A stretch of 64,000 nucleotides of DNA, from assembly GCF_038235435.1 (NCBI RefSeq), contig NZ_CP151275.1, forward strand, positions 5,022,001 to 5,086,000. Reading direction: 5' to 3'. The notes beneath the pieces were generated by a model. The model made no database searches. It saw nothing but the letters and a program-made list of their open reading frames with translations, and was not told the origin of the DNA. Shown here piece by piece: positions 52,485-64,000 of this stretch. The position numbers were made by a program, and so were the translations under genes. Position 1 is the stretch's first letter. Each line of letters starts with the position of its first letter. This DNA is from Niveibacterium sp. SC-1. GTDB taxonomy: Bacteria > Pseudomonadota > Gammaproteobacteria > Burkholderiales > Rhodocyclaceae.

Positions 52485-55400
52485 TCAGAGCAGCACGCGC
52501 TCGATCCCGCCCTGGTTGGCGCGGGCCACGTACTCGGGCATCCAGTCCTTGCCCAGGAGGTGCTTGGCCATCTCCACCACGATGTAGTCGGCGTCCACGC
52601 CGGTGTCCTCGGTGAAGCGGTTCAGGCCCTGCATACAGGACGGGCAGGAGGTGAGCATCTTCACCTCGCCCTCGAAGCCATCGGCGCGCAGCTTGTCGGT
52701 GTGCTTGCGCATCGACTCTTCCTTGCTGAAGCGCACCTGGGTCGAGATGTCCGGGCGTGCCACCGCGAAGGTGCCGGACTCGCCGCAGCAGCGATCGTTC
52801 TTCTCCACCTTGGTGCCGTCGGCGGTGCCGAGCAGTGCGTTCACCGTCTTCATCGGATCCTGCAGCTTCATCGGGGTGTGGCAGGGGTCGTGGTACATGT
52901 AGCGCACGCCTTCCACGCCTTCGAGCTTCACGCCCTTTTCCAGCAGGAATTCGTGGATGTCGATCAGCCGGCAGCCGGGGAAGATCTTCTCGAATTCGTA
53001 CATCTGCAGCTGGTCGTAGCAGGTGCCGCAGCTCACCACCACCGTCTTGATGTCGAGGTAGTTGAGCGTGTTGGCCACGCGGTGGAAGAGCACCCGGTTG
53101 TCGGTGGTGATCTTCTCCGCCTTGTCGTAGTCGCCCGAGCCGCGCTGGGGATAGCCGCAGCACAGATACCCCGGCGGCAGCACGGTCTGCACGCCTACCG
53201 AATAGAGCATGGCCTGGGTGGCGAGACCCACCTGCGAGAAGAGCCGCTCCGAACCGCAACCGGGGAAGTAGAACACCGCTTCCGAATCCGGCTTGGTCTT
53301 CTGCGGATCGCGGATCACCGGCACCACGGCCGGGTCCTCGATGTCCAGCAGCGCGCGCGAGGTACGCAGCGGCAGGTTGCCCGGCATCTTCTTGTTCACC
53401 AGGTGGATGACCTGGGTCTTGATGGTGGGCTTGCCCAGCGTCGCGCCCGGCTTCTGCACTGTGGGCTTGGCCACCGGGCGCAGGATGTCGTGGGCGAGAC
53501 GCTGGCCCTTGTAGGCCACGTTCATCGCCGCGCGCACCACCTTAATGGTGGCCACGTTCTTGGTGTTGAGGAAGAACATGCCGGCGCTCTTGGCGAGCGA
53601 GTTGTGCTGCTTGCCCATCTTGCGCAGCAGGTTACGCATGTTCATCGACACGTCGCCGAAGTCGATGTCCACCGGGCAGGGCGTCACGCACTTGTGACAC
53701 ACCGTGCAGTGGTCGGCGATGTCCTCGAACTCTTCCCAGTGCTTGATCGAGACGCCGCGGCGGGTCTGCTCCTCATAGAGGAAGGCTTCGACCAGCAGCG
53801 AGGTCGCGAGGATCTTGTTGCGCGGGCTGTAGAGCAGGTTGGCGCGCGGCACGTGGGTGGCACACACCGGCTTGCACTTGCCGCAGCGCAGGCAGTCCTT
53901 GACCGAATCGGCAATCGAGCCGATGTCGCTCTGCTGCATGATCAACGACTCGTGGCCCATCAGATTGAAGCTGGGCGTGTAGGCGCGCGTGAGGTCCGCA
54001 CCCGGCAGGAGCTTGCCCTTGTTGAAGCGGCCCTCGGGGTCGACCTTGGCCTTGTACTCCCAGAAGGGACGCACTTCGTCTTCCGAGAGGAATTCGAGCT
54101 TGGTGATGCCGATGCCATGCTCGCCGGAGATCACGCCACCGAGCGAACGTGCCAGCGCCATGATGCGCACGACGGTGGCATTGGCCTCCTGCAGCATCTC
54201 GTAGTGGTCGGAGTTCACCGGCAGGTTGGTATGCACATTGCCGTCGCCGGCGTGCATGTGCAGCGCGACGAACACGCGGCTCCTCAGGATCTCCTTGTGG
54301 ATCTCGCCGAAGCGCGCGCGCACCGGATCGAAGACCTTGCCCTCGAAGATGTCTTCCAGGCGCGGCGCGAGCTCGGTCTTGTACGAGACGCGCACCGAGT
54401 AGTCCTGCACGCGGTGGAAGAGCGTGGGGCTCGCGGCGCGGTTGGAGAGCACGCCGGCGGCGATCGAGAGACCGCCGAATTCGGCCTCGGCTTCCTGCAG
54501 CGAAAGATCGAGGTTGTCGTAGATCCACTGCCAGCGCGCACGCGTGTTGGAGAGCAGCTCCAGCGCATGGGCACGACGGTCGCCGATCAGCTCTTCCGCG
54601 GCGAGGTTGGCGTCGCCCGCATGCAGCGGCAGCTCGCCATGGAGGAACTCGGACAGCGCGTCGCACAGGCGCAGCTTGTTGCGGATCGAGAGCTCGATGT
54701 TGAAGCGCTCGATCCCGTCGCAGTAGTCGCCCATCCGGTCGAGCGGAATGACGACGTCCTCGTTGATCTTGAAGGCGTTGGTGTGGCGCGCGATCGCCGC
54801 GGTGCGCGAGCGGTCGAGCCAGAATTTCTTGCGCGTCTCCGCCGTGACGGCGATGAAGCCCTCGGCGCCGCGCAGGTTGCAGATGCGCACGACTTCCGAG
54901 GTGGCCTGCATCACGGCGTTCTCGTCGTCGCCGACGATGTCACCGATCAGCACCATCTTCGGACGGCCGTGGCGCTTGGCCTTGGGCGCGTAGCCCACGG
55001 CCTTCACATAGCGTTCGTCCAGGTGTTCGAGCCCGGCGAGCAGCACGCCGCCCGGCTTCTGGTCGAGGTAGTTCTTGATCTCGACGATCGCCGGCACGGC
55101 TTCGCGCACCTGGCCGTAGAACTCCAGGCAGACGGTGCGGATATGGTCCGGCATACGGTGCAGGATCCAGCGCGCGCTGGTGATGATGCCGTCCGTGCCT
55201 TCCTTCTGGATGCCGGGCAGGCCGCCGAGGAATTTGTCGGTGACGTCCTTGCCCAGGCCCACGGTACGGAACTTGGCGCCGGGCATTTCCAGCACTTCTT
55301 CGGAGAGCAGCTTCTTGCCGCTTTCGTCGTAGCGCTTGAGGTTGAAGCGCACTCGCTCCTGGTCGTGGATCTTGCCCAGGTTGTGGTCCAGGCGCTCGAC

Positions 55401-56387
55401 GATCAGCCAGTTGCCGTCGGGCGTGACCATCTTCCACCAGGCGAGGTTGTCGAGCGCCGTGCCCCACAGCACCGCCTTCTTGCCGCCGGCGTTCATCGCG
55501 ATGTTGCCGCCGATGCAGGAGGCGTCGGCCGAGGTCGGGTCACAGGCGAAGACCACGCCCGCAGCATCGGCCGCATCCATCACCCGGCGGGTGACGACAC
55601 CGGCGCCGGTGAAGACCGTGGCGTAGGGGCGATCGACGCCGGGCAGCGTCTGTTGCTCGACCTTGCCCAGCTCGGTGAGCTTCTCGGTGTTGATCACCAC
55701 CGAGTAGGGCGAGAGCGGCACGGCGCCGCCGGTGTAGCCGGTGCCACCGCCGCGCGGGATGATCGTGAGACCGAGCTCGATACAGTCGCGCACCAGGTAG
55801 CCGATCTCGTCTTCGCTGTCCGGATAGAGCACCACGAAGGGGTACTCGACACGCCAGTCGGTCGCGTCCGTCACGTGCGAGACGCGCGCCATGCCGTCGA
55901 AGGCAACGTTGTCCTTGTGGGTATGGCGGGTGAAGAGCTTCTGCGCACGACGGCGCAGCTCGGCGGTCTTCTCGAAATGCGCGGCGAATTCGTCCACCGC
56001 CTTGTGCGCGGCCTGCACCAGCACGCCGACGCGGGCGGCACGGGCCGGATCATCGGCCTCGCTGTCGAGGCGACGCTTCTCCACTTCGTCGAGACGATGG
56101 CGCAGCGCGCCCACCAGTGCCCCGCGGCGCTGGCGGTTGGCGAGCAGGTCGTCTTCCAGGTAGGGGTTGCGCTTGACTACCCAGACGTCGCCCAGCACCT
56201 CGTAGAGCATGCGCGCGGAGCGGCCCGTCACCCGTTCGGCACGCAGGGATTCCAGCGCCGACCACGCCTCCTCGCCGAGCAGGCGGATCACGATCTCGCG
56301 ATCGGAGAACGAGGTGTAGTTGTACGGAATCTCGCGCAGGCGAGTGGGGGCTGGCGTATCGCGAACGAACTCGGGGGTGGCTTGCAT
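52485..56387 (-). CDS. DUF3683-type FAD/Fe-S oxidoreductase (D-lactate/glycolate dehydrogenase-like fusion)
   Basis: 1300-residue fusion. N-terminal DUF3683 region (residues about 1-170), then a FAD-binding PCMH domain ([37 protein letters not shown]), a GlcD/Dld-type C-terminal domain with the metal-site-like [14 protein letters not shown] and [18 protein letters not shown], a bis-4Fe-4S ferredoxin module ([11 protein letters not shown] and [11 protein letters not shown]), and two CCG cysteine-rich modules as in GlcF/GlpC ([40 protein letters not shown]). It likely oxidises a 2-hydroxyacid such as D-lactate and passes electrons through Fe-S clusters to the quinone pool at the membrane. The exact substrate is inference. 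The start at 56387 follows an AGGACGCTCA stretch. Confidence 0.9.
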   Translation of the reverse strand: MQATPEFVRDTPAPTRLREIPYNYTSFSDREIVIRLLGEEAWSALESLRAERVTGRSARMLYEVLGDVWVVKRNPYLEDDLLANRQRRGALVGALRHRLDEVEKRRLDSEADDPARAARVGVLVQAAHKAVDEFAAHFEKTAELRRRAQKLFTRHTHKDNVAFDGMARVSHVTDATDWRVEYPFVVLYPDSEDEIGYLVRDCIELGLTIIPRGGGTGYTGGAVPLSPYSVVINTEKLTELGKVEQQTLPGVDRPYATVFTGAGVVTRRVMDAADAAGVVFACDPTSADASCIGGNIAMNAGGKKAVLWGTALDNLAWWKMVTPDGNWLIVERLDHNLGKIHDQERVRFNLKRYDESGKKLLSEEVLEMPGAKFRTVGLGKDVTDKFLGGLPGIQKEGTDGIITSARWILHRMPDHIRTVCLEFYGQVREAVPAIVEIKNYLDQKPGGVLLAGLEHLDERYVKAVGYAPKAKRHGRPKMVLIGDIVGDDENAVMQATSEVVRICNLRGAEGFIAVTAETRKKFWLDRSRTAAIARHTNAFKINEDVVIPLDRMGDYCDGIERFNIELSIRNKLRLCDALSEFLHGELPLHAGDANLAAEELIGDRRAHALELLSNTRARWQWIYDNLDLSLQEAEAEFGGLSIAAGVLSNRAASPTLFHRVQDYSVRVSYKTELAPRLEDIFEGKVFDPVRARFGEIHKEILRSRVFVALHMHAGDGNVHTNLPVNSDHYEMLQEANATVVRIMALARSLGGVISGEHGIGITKLEFLSEDEVRPFWEYKAKVDPEGRFNKGKLLPGADLTRAYTPSFNLMGHESLIMQQSDIGSIADSVKDCLRCGKCKPVCATHVPRANLLYSPRNKILATSLLVEAFLYEEQTRRGVSIKHWEEFEDIADHCTVCHKCVTPCPVDIDFGDVSMNMRNLLRKMGKQHNSLAKSAGMFFLNTKNVATIKVVRAAMNVAYKGQRLAHDILRPVAKPTVQKPGATLGKPTIKTQVIHLVNKKMPGNLPLRTSRALLDIEDPAVVPVIRDPQKTKPDSEAVFYFPGCGSERLFSQVGLATQAMLYSVGVQTVLPPGYLCCGYPQRGSGDYDKAEKITTDNRVLFHRVANTLNYLDIKTVVVSCGTCYDQLQMYEFEKIFPGCRLIDIHEFLLEKGVKLEGVEGVRYMYHDPCHTPMKLQDPMKTVNALLGTADGTKVEKNDRCCGESGTFAVARPDISTQVRFSKEESMRKHTDKLRADGFEGEVKMLTSCPSCMQGLNRFTEDTGVDADYIVVEMAKHLLGKDWMPEYVARANQGGIERVLL

Positions 56388-56601
56388 TGAGCGTCCTGTT
56401 GCTGTGCCTTGCGGCAAATACCGGGCGAAGGATCGATTTTACCGGCCCGGGCGGGTGAACGCACCCGGAAATTCAAGACCTTACGCCGCATAGGCCTATA
56501 GGCGGCAAGGGTTTGGGCGCCTCTCGCGGGGGCTCGCGACGCGTCATCGCTGCTGCGGCGCACGATGGCACGGTGTCGGGCCGGCCGGCCGACGCGAGAC
56601 T
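56388..56601. other. Intergenic region upstream of the DUF3683 gene
   Basis: About 215 bases, then the palindromic element. It contains the short palindrome ATAGGCCTAT at 56490-56499 inside a larger imperfect GCCGC/GGCGGC repeat, a possible operator near the DUF3683 promoter. No gene is supported here. Confidence 0.4.
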
Positions 56602-56726
56602 CAGAGTTTGTGAAGAAATCGTAGCGAGCGGTGCAAGGTCGAAACGAGGAGCGGAGAAGTCCTTGAGGACTTTGAGCACCAGAGTTTCGAGATTGCGCCG
56701 CGCAGTAGATTTATTCACAGACTCTC
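56602..56726. repeat. 125-bp nested palindromic element (MITE- or REP-like)
   Basis: Three inverted-repeat pairs share one centre near 56664: outer arms of 19 bases (56602-56620 and 56708-56726, 16 of 19 matching), middle TCGAAAC (56639-56645) / GTTTCGA (56684-56690), inner AAGTCC-TTGA-GGACTT (56657-56672). The element is less GC-rich than its surroundings and its right end abuts the stop codon of the broken MFS gene. It may be a mobile palindromic repeat, or a large transcript-end structure. Confidence 0.65.
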
Positions 56727-58034
56727 AGCGCGCCGGACGGCGGGCGAGGAAGAAGGAGACCACCACGCCCAGCAAGGCCAGTGCGATCACGTAGTAGGCC
56801 GGCGCCAGCGGGTCCTGCTTGAGCATCAGCGTGACCATGAAGGGCGTGAGGCCGCCGAAGATCGCGTAGGCGACGTTGTAGGAAAAGGACAGGCCGGAGA
56901 AGCGCACCGCCGGCGGGAAGGCCGTCACCATCGCGTAGGGCACCACGCCCACGATGCCCACGCAGAACCCGCGAGGGCGTAGAGCGGCACCAGCCACTCA
57001 TGGTGCCGGCTCACGCCGAAGTAGAAGGCCGCGCTGGCGATCGCCAGCAGCAAACCGCCGACGAGCACGGTGCGGGCCGCCCCGAGGCGGTCCACGATCA
57101 GGCCCCAGACCACGCAGCCGGCGGTCAGCGCGAGCGTCGCAGCGCTGTTGGCGAGCAAGGCGGTGGGCGCGTCAAAGCCGTAGACCGGCAGCTTCTGCAG
57201 GAGGGTCGGCGTCATCAGGATCACCACCACGATGGCGGCGGAGAGCATCCAGGTGAGCAGCATCGAGACCACCACGCCACGCCGGTGGTCGCGCACCACG
57301 GCCTTGAGCGGCAGTTCGGCGGCGAGCGCCTTCCTGGCCTTCATCTCGGCGAAGACCGGGGTTTCCTCCAGCCAGCGGCGCAGGTACATCGCGCAGAGGC
57401 CGAAGATGCCGCCGAGCAGGAAGGGCAGGCGCCAGGCCCAGTCGTGCAGCACGTCCGGGGTGAAGGCGGTGTTGATCACGGTCGCCACCAGCGAACCGAG
57501 CAGGATGCCGGCGGTGAGGCCGCCAGTAAGCGTGCCGCAGGCGTAGCCGATATGGCGCGGCGGCACATGCTCGGAAACGAAGACCCAGGCGCCCGGCACC
57601 TCGCCGCCTACGGCCGCGCCCTGCAGGATGCGCAACACCAGCAGCAGCACCGGCGCCAGCAAGCCGATATGCGCGTAGGTGGGCAGGCAGCCCATCAGCA
57701 GCGTGGGCACGGACATCAGCAGGATCGAGAGCGTGAACATCCGCTTACGTCCGAAGAGGTCGCCGAAGTGCGCCATGATGATCCCGCCCAGCGGACGCGC
57801 GAGATAGCCGGCAGCGAAGATGCCGAAGGTCTGCAGCTGGCGCAGCCACTCGGGAATCGAGGGCGGGAAGAAGAGCTCGCCGATCACCGCCGCGAAGAAC
57901 ACGAAGATGATGAAGTCGTAGAACTCGAGCGCCCCGCCGAGCGCGGCGAGCGAGAGCGTCTTGTAGTCAGAAGGGCCCAAGGGGCGGGCGGCGGCGGGCG
58001 CAGCGGCGGGGACGGGGATGGCGCGATCTTGCAT
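56725..58034 (-). pseudogene. MFS transporter (metabolite/H+ symporter type) with a one-base frameshift
   Basis: Reading from 58034 the protein runs for about 355 residues as a typical MHS-family MFS transporter: LEFYDFIIFVFFAAVIGELF (TM1), the loop motif HFGDLFGRKRM, LRILQGAAVGGEVPGAWVFV and WLEETPVF. At 56966-56967 (GCAGAACCC on the + strand) one base appears missing. Restoring an A (T on the coding strand) joins YALAG to FCVGIVGVVPYAMVTAF and the last 90 residues (FGGLTPFMVTLMLKQDPLAP ... FFLARRPAR), giving a full 12-TM protein of about 436 residues. The lesion lies in a short homopolymer, so it may be a sequencing error or a recent true mutation. Substrate unknown; relatives move organic acids or osmolytes. 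Confidence 0.85.
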
Positions 58035-58153
58035 CGTTCTTCTCGCTCTGGAATGGGAAGAGGCCGGGCGTCGCCGCGCGGCCTCGGAAAATCAAGGGTT
58101 TGAGGATAGCAGGTCGCTCTCAGCCCGCACTCTGGCCAGGACCCGGAGACGGC

Positions 58154-60064
<1,911 letters not shown>

Positions 60065-60186
60065 GGAGGGACGAAGGCCGGAAAGCGCTGGGCCCAAGGC
60101 CCAAACCCGGGATTGTAAACGGCCGCGGCGCCGCGCCGGGCGGGGAAATCCGCTATCTTTGGGCGTCCGCAGCCTCTATCGCCACG

Positions 60187-60870
60187 ATGTCGCCCTCCGC
60201 CCTGCACCGTATTCCCTTGCTGGTCCTGCTTCTACTCTCCACCGCCGCCATCGCCGACGAGGCCGGGGACAAGGCCAAGGACCAGGCCGACCTCGCGCAG
60301 GCGGACAGCCTGCGGGCGCAGGCCGCCAGGGGGCGCGAAGCCATTGCCGCGGAACGCCCGGGCCGCGAGGCGGAATGCGCGCGACGCTTCCTGGTCAATC
60401 GCTGTCTGGACCAGGTGCGCGAAGAGATGATCCAGCGCGAGGAGGCGGCGCTCAAGCAGGAGGTGGAGGCCGGTCGCCTGGAGCGAGGCGTGCAGGCCCG
60501 TGGCGTCGCGGCGCGCGAAGCACAGCGCAAGGCCGAGGAACCGCAGCGCGACGCCGAACGCGCCGCCGCGGCCGAGGAGCACCACACCGAGGAAACGCAC
60601 CGCCAGGGGCAGATCCAGACGCATCGCAAGGAAGTCGAGCAGCGCCAGCGCACGACGCCCAGCGCCACCGCGATCGACAGGGCCGACCAGGCCAGGCGCG
60701 AGGCGGCACGCACGGCCGAACGCCAGCGCCAGGCCGAGGACGCGGCCAAGCGCGCCGAGCAGGCGCGCAAGGACTACGAACACTACGAGGAAAAGAAGCG
60801 CCAGCGCGACGAAAAGGCGGCCAAGGCGGCCCAGCCCGCGCAAGCGCCCGCGGCCTCAGCGGCGCACTAA
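60187..60870 (+). CDS. Exported coiled-coil protein of unknown function
   Basis: 227-residue protein with a signal peptide (HRIPLLVLLLLSTAAIADEA, cleavage after AIA). The mature protein is almost entirely a charged Ala/Arg/Glu/Gln-rich helix, predicted coiled coil, with one short Cys-containing element near its start (ECARRFLVNRCLDQVREEMI). That C-x8-C segment resembles the cysteine pair in similar small periplasmic proteins of betaproteobacteria and may form a disulfide. Compositional bias prevents a reliable family call. Start chosen at ATG 60187, which opens the signal peptide; it is divergent from the ABC-F gene. Confidence 0.7.
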   Translation: MSPSALHRIPLLVLLLLSTAAIADEAGDKAKDQADLAQADSLRAQAARGREAIAAERPGREAECARRFLVNRCLDQVREEMIQREEAALKQEVEAGRLERGVQARGVAAREAQRKAEEPQRDAERAAAAEEHHTEETHRQGQIQTHRKEVEQRQRTTPSATAIDRADQARREAARTAERQRQAEDAAKRAEQARKDYEHYEEKKRQRDEKAAKAAQPAQAPAASAAH

Positions 60871-60873
60871 GCG

Positions 60874-60901
60874 CCGTGGCGGCGCTGCCGCGCCGCCACG
60901 G
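60874..60901. terminator. GC hairpin between convergent genes
   Basis: Perfect 11-bp stem CCGTGGCGGCG / CGCCGCCACGG with a 6-base loop, 3 bases after the coiled-coil gene and just before the end of the convergent carbonic anhydrase gene. No T tract. Confidence 0.5.
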
Positions 60902-60909
60902 TCGATCGA

Positions 60910-61557
60910 TCAGCGACCCAGCTTGTCGATCGCCTCGATATACACCGGCTCGGTGTCGCGCTCGCGGCTCACGCTCATACCCAGGTCGGTCACCAGGCCG
61001 TTCTGCAGGCTGTAGCACCAGCCATGCACCGAGACCTGCTGGCCGCGCGCCCAGGCGTCGCGCAGGATGGTGGTCTGGCTCACGTTGACGGCCTGTTCCA
61101 GCACGTTCAGTTCGCACAGGCGGTCGGCGCGGATGTCGTCGTCGTCGATCGCGAGCAGGCGTTCGCGATGGCGGTCCTTGACGTCCTGCACATGGCGGAT
61201 CCAGTTGTCCACCATCCCCAGGCGCAGGCCGCCGAGGGCCGCGCGCACGCCGCCACAGCCGTAATGGCCAACGACCAGGATGTGCTTCACGCGCAGTACG
61301 TCGACGGCGTACTGAACTACCGACAGACAGTTGAGGTCGGTATGGACGACCAGGTTGGCAACGTTGCGGTGGACGAAGACCTCGCCCGGCGCCAGATCCA
61401 CGATCTGGTTGGCGGGAACCCGACTGTCGGAACAGCCGATCCACAGGTATTCAGGCGTCTGCTGGGAAGCCAGGCGGGCGAAGTAGTCGCCGTCGCCGGC
61501 CAGCATGTCGTTGGCCCATTTGCGATTGCGGTCTAGGAGATTTTCAAGAGAAGACAT
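60910..61557 (-). CDS. can: Beta-class carbonic anhydrase
   Basis: 215-residue cytoplasmic zinc enzyme interconverting CO2 and bicarbonate. The zinc ligands and catalytic dyad fall at the numbers of E. coli Can: C42, D44, R46 (WIGCSDSRVPANQ), H98 and C101 (VVGHYGCGGVRAAL). Length is close to E. coli Can (220). It supplies bicarbonate for carboxylases under low CO2. It is divergent from the DUF1840 gene, with a 130-base spacer. Confidence 0.95.
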   Translation of the reverse strand: MSSLENLLDRNRKWANDMLAGDGDYFARLASQQTPEYLWIGCSDSRVPANQIVDLAPGEVFVHRNVANLVVHTDLNCLSVVQYAVDVLRVKHILVVGHYGCGGVRAALGGLRLGMVDNWIRHVQDVKDRHRERLLAIDDDDIRADRLCELNVLEQAVNVSQTTILRDAWARGQQVSVHGWCYSLQNGLVTDLGMSVSRERDTEPVYIEAIDKLGR

Positions 61558-61689
61558 GGTCTGGCCTGTTCGCGTCGCGCATCCAGCATCGGGGGAATGC
61601 CAGACGGACGCATGTCAGGCCGTATTCTACCGGGCCGGACCGGTCCTGAAACCGGTCCGCAAAGCTCGCAATCACAACAGGAGGCAAGC

Positions 61690-62016
61690 ATGATCGTCAC
61701 CTTCAAGTCCCGCGCGGCGGGCGATGTCATGATGTTCGGGGAAGTGGCCGAAGCCCTGTTGCAGTATCTGGGCAAGGACCCCAAGGCGCCCAAGGGCATC
61801 TTCACGACGGAGCAACTGCCCGAGGCGATCCGCCTGCTCAAGGCGCTGATGGTGCAGGACAAGGCGGCCGGCGCCCACGCGCACGAGCACGACGAGGATG
61901 AGGACCGGCCGCAGGGCATGGCCGCCCCGGTCGCGCTGTGGCAACGCGCCGTCCCGCTGGTCGAACAGATGCAGTACTCCCTGGCCGAAGACCAGCCGGT
62001 CATCTGGGGTGATTGA
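61690..62016 (+). CDS. DUF1840 family protein
   Basis: 108-residue cytoplasmic protein of a family found mainly in betaproteobacteria. Typical features: MIVTFKSRAAGDVMMFGEVA start, LLQYLGKDPKAPKGIFTTEQ, a His/Asp/Glu-rich linker (AHAHEHDEDEDRPQ), and VALWQRAVPLVEQMQYSLAE at the end. Function unknown; the acidic-histidine linker could bind metal but that is a guess. ACAGGAGG lies 6 bases before ATG 61690. A strong terminator follows. Confidence 0.9.
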   Translation: MIVTFKSRAAGDVMMFGEVAEALLQYLGKDPKAPKGIFTTEQLPEAIRLLKALMVQDKAAGAHAHEHDEDEDRPQGMAAPVALWQRAVPLVEQMQYSLAEDQPVIWGD

Positions 62017-62045
62017 GCTCGCCGGTCGGATGGACCGCGGAAAAG

Positions 62046-62076
62046 GAAAGAGCCCCGGCGGGGCTCTTTCGCTTTC
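62046..62076. terminator. Bidirectional terminator
   Basis: 11-bp stem GAAAGAGCCCC / GGGGCTCTTTC with a GGC loop; T-rich CGCTTTC follows on the + strand and A-rich sequence precedes it, giving TTCC/TTTT on the minus strand. It separates DUF1840 from the convergent dps gene. Confidence 0.85.
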
Positions 62077-62112
62077 AGCATGCCCGCATGACAGGGCGGG
62101 CGACCGGAGGGC

Positions 62113-62583
62113 TCACTCCTCCAGCAGGCTGCGCAGCATCCAGGCGTTCTTCTCATGCACCTGCATGCGCTGGGTCAGCAGGTCGGCAGTCGGCTCGTCG
62201 CTGGCCTTCTCGGCCGCGGGGAACACGCTGCGCGCGGTACGCGCCACGGCCTCCTGGCCGGCCACCAGCTGGCGGATCATCTCCGTGGCGGCGAGGCCAT
62301 CCTCCGGCTCCTTGAGTGTGGTCAGGCCCGCGTAGGCGCGGTAGGTGCCCGGCGCGTCGAAACCCAGCGCGCGGATGCGCTCGGCGATCAGATCCACCGC
62401 CAGGGCGAGTTCGGTGTACTGGCCCTCGAACATCAGGTGGAGCGTGTTGAACATCGGACCCTTCACGTTCCAGTGGAAGTTGTGGGTCGTCAGGTAGAGC
62501 GTGTAGGTATCGGCCAGCAGGCGTGAGAGGCCGTCGGCAATCGCCTTGCGGTCGGTGTCGGAAATGCCGATATCGATCTTCAT
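62113..62583 (-). CDS. dps: DNA starvation/stationary phase protection protein Dps
   Basis: 156-residue ferritin-like protein forming a dodecameric iron-storage shell. The intersubunit ferroxidase ligands are visible in [20 protein letters not shown] (H37 and neighbours) followed by [20 protein letters not shown]. It oxidises Fe(II) with hydrogen peroxide and so limits Fenton chemistry; some members also bind DNA, but the N-terminus here is short with few basic residues, so DNA binding is doubtful. It lies 184 bases downstream of oxyR in the same direction; dps is a classic OxyR target. AAGGAGAACGCGAAC precedes the start. Confidence 0.95.
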   Translation of the reverse strand: MKIDIGISDTDRKAIADGLSRLLADTYTLYLTTHNFHWNVKGPMFNTLHLMFEGQYTELALAVDLIAERIRALGFDAPGTYRAYAGLTTLKEPEDGLAATEMIRQLVAGQEAVARTARSVFPAAEKASDEPTADLLTQRMQVHEKNAWMLRSLLEE

Positions 62584-62767
62584 GTTCGCGTTCTCCTTCG
62601 GGGGTAGTGAGCAGACGGGACGAATCAGGCGCCCGGCGGTCAGCCCCGTTTCGGGCCGTGCCGTGGCCGGCAGACGCTAGCCTAGCCTGAGGCCTGAAGG
62701 GCGGCCAATTGTTCCGACGTATCGGCCGGATCGTCGTTCGCTATTCCGTGCCGCGGCTTGATCTGAC

Positions 62768-63697
62768 TCAAGCCGCGCGCTGGAAGGGACGCGTACCTGG
62801 CAGGGCCGCCTCCAGGATGGCGCCACGCAGGGTGTCGATGACCCCGTTGCGCGGATAGGTCACCCGCCAGGCAATTGCCACGGTACGCGTGGGCTCCGGC
62901 GCGGCGAAGGGCCGCACCTCGACGAGGTTCTGCGCGCCCGGCAGCACATCGGCCGCGGCGCTGGGCAGCACGGTCACGCCGACGCCGGTGGCCACCATGT
63001 GACGAATGGTTTCGAGCGAACTGCCTTCGAGGGTCTTCTGCAGGCTGGAACCGCCGCCGGTGGCGCAGCGCGGGCAAGCTTCCAGCACCTGGTCACGGAA
63101 GCAGTTGCCGGCACCCAGCAGGAGCAGCGGCTCCTCGGCCAGGCGACCGGCCGGAATCGTGACCTCCTCGGCCCACTTGTGGCCGGTGGGCATCACCACG
63201 CGGAAAGGCTCTTCGTAGATCGGCTGTGCGACGATGCCCGGCTCTTCCAGCGGCAGGGCGGCGATCACCACGTCGAGTTCGCCACGCTTGAGCGATTCGA
63301 GCAGGCGCGCGGTGTAGTTCTCGTGGATCAGCAGCGGCACCTTGGGCGCGCGCTCGCGCATCAGCGGGATCAGGCCGGGCAACAGGTAGGGCGCGATGGT
63401 GTAGATCACGCCCAGGCGCAGCGGGCCCGAGAGCGGGTCCTTGCCGGCCTCGGCGATCTCCTTGATCTGCTGGGCCTCCAGCAACACGCGCTCGGCCTGC
63501 TCGACCACGCGCTGGCCGATGGCCGTGAGCTTCACGTCGGCCGCGCTGCGCTCGAAGAGCAGCACGCCCAGTTGCTCCTCGAGCTTCTTGACCGCGACTG
63601 AAAGCGTCGGCTGGCTGACGTTGCAGCGCTCGGCGGCGCGACCGAAATGACGCTCGCGGGCGAGGGCAACGATGTAGCGAAGGTCGGTTAGGGTCAC
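62768..63697 (-). CDS. oxyR: Hydrogen-peroxide-sensing LysR-type activator OxyR
   Basis: 309-residue LysR regulator. HTH: HFGRAAERCNVSQPTLSVAV. The redox cysteines are C199 and C208 in GNCFRDQVLEACP, exactly the E. coli OxyR positions, with conserved flanking residues. Peroxide oxidises them to a disulfide that switches the protein to an activator of catalase, alkyl hydroperoxide reductase, dps and related genes. The start gives the usual MTLTDLRYIVALARERHFGR opening. dps lies just downstream. Confidence 0.96.
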   Translation of the reverse strand: MTLTDLRYIVALARERHFGRAAERCNVSQPTLSVAVKKLEEQLGVLLFERSAADVKLTAIGQRVVEQAERVLLEAQQIKEIAEAGKDPLSGPLRLGVIYTIAPYLLPGLIPLMRERAPKVPLLIHENYTARLLESLKRGELDVVIAALPLEEPGIVAQPIYEEPFRVVMPTGHKWAEEVTIPAGRLAEEPLLLLGAGNCFRDQVLEACPRCATGGGSSLQKTLEGSSLETIRHMVATGVGVTVLPSAAADVLPGAQNLVEVRPFAAPEPTRTVAIAWRVTYPRNGVIDTLRGAILEAALPGTRPFQRAA

Positions 63698-63863
63698 GAT
63701 TTCCGGCGAAGCACCGCGTTACGATTTCAGGGCATTGTATCCGCAGGCCTCGGGCACACTTGAAAGCCTGAGCGCAGTTTGTAAGGACGCGTAAGCCCGG
63801 GGAACGGCCCGTGCGGCAACGCCGTCCATTTGCCAGTCCAGGAAAATCCTCAAGGAGATGTGC

Positions 63864-64000
63864 ATGAAATTGACGCTGACCCGTTCGCTCGCCCTGGCCG
63901 GTGTGGCCGCGGTGGCGTTCGCCGGCTGTCTGAAGGAAGAAGGCGCAGGCCTTTCCACCTCTCACGCCAGCGCGGCCGTCACGGCCCCCGTGGTCGCCGC
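63864..64000 (+). CDS. Lipoprotein precursor, 3' truncated by window end
   Basis: The frame is open to the last base. The first 45 residues include a lipoprotein signal (RSLALAGVAAVAFAGC, lipobox FAGC at about residue 21), followed by LKEEGAGLSTSHASAAVTAP. AAGGAGATG lies 6 bases before ATG 63864. Too little of the mature protein is present to name a family. Confidence 0.7.
   Translation, partial: MKLTLTRSLALAGVAAVAFAGCLKEEGAGLSTSHASAAVTAPVVA

Noticed and set aside
52560..56390. A 1276-codon open frame antisense to the DUF3683 gene
   Set aside because: The opposite strand encodes a protein with complete FAD and Fe-S motifs; the antisense frame is His/Val/Arg-rich without motifs.

Overview
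The window is a GC-rich (roughly two-thirds G+C by eye), densely coded chromosomal stretch from a Gram-negative bacterium. The gene families point to a betaproteobacterium, possibly of the Rhodocyclales/Burkholderiales type: a DUF1840 protein, a DUF3683 FAD/Fe-S fusion, an OxyR with cysteines at the E. coli positions, a YheS-type ABC-F protein, and a NodT-type outer-membrane lipoprotein. The taxonomic call is inference. I saw no tRNA, rRNA, CRISPR array, complete insertion sequence or prophage structural gene.

Layout. 1-10 kb: the 3' part of hslU, a GNAT acetyltransferase, a DUF4197/TlpA-like divergent pair, a small His/Pro/Tyr-rich exported protein, a NemR-like repressor with a CurA-like reductase that share an identical 20-bp operator, a Cys-rich copper-storage-type protein, speD, a YdeI-like protein, an AidB-like acyl-CoA dehydrogenase and a lone receiver-domain protein. 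10-17 kb: a divergent HxlR regulator/short-chain reductase pair, a GH10 xylanase, a nucleotidyltransferase, a VanZ-like protein, a CPBP protease and an exported 724-residue protein of unknown function. 17-28 kb: a macA-macB-outer-membrane-factor efflux operon, then an iron block (Fiu-like TonB receptor with a Fur-like box, PiuC/YbiX hydroxylase, a lipoprotein, and a DUF2271-DUF4198 pair behind a second Fur-like palindrome). 28.7-31 kb: a partner-switching module (RsbU-like phosphatase, STAS antagonist, RsbW-like kinase).

31.3-52.4 kb is the most unusual part. It is a roughly 21-kb island with two divergent operons. Leftward runs a SAM-cyclase-ATPase-TPR protein whose stop overlaps the start of a lipoxygenase-like gene. 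Rightward runs a tight five-gene operon: a PhoD-like phosphatase followed by four very large proteins without signal peptides (1195, 944, 1533 and 596 residues), three of which I cannot assign to any family. Each outer edge has a strong terminator hairpin.

52.4-64 kb returns to ordinary genes: a giant DUF3683 FAD/Fe-S dehydrogenase, an MFS transporter broken by a one-base deletion next to a 125-bp nested palindrome, a YheS-type ABC-F ATPase, a coiled-coil exported protein, a beta carbonic anhydrase, DUF1840, Dps, OxyR and the start of a lipoprotein gene cut by the window end.

Several loci share a stress theme: electrophile sensing (NemR-like/CurA), oxidative stress (OxyR, Dps), metal handling (Csp-like, Fiu, PiuC), alkylation (AidB-like) and the macrolide-type efflux pump. 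Whether the 21-kb island belongs to stress, signalling or antagonism cannot be settled from sequence alone.
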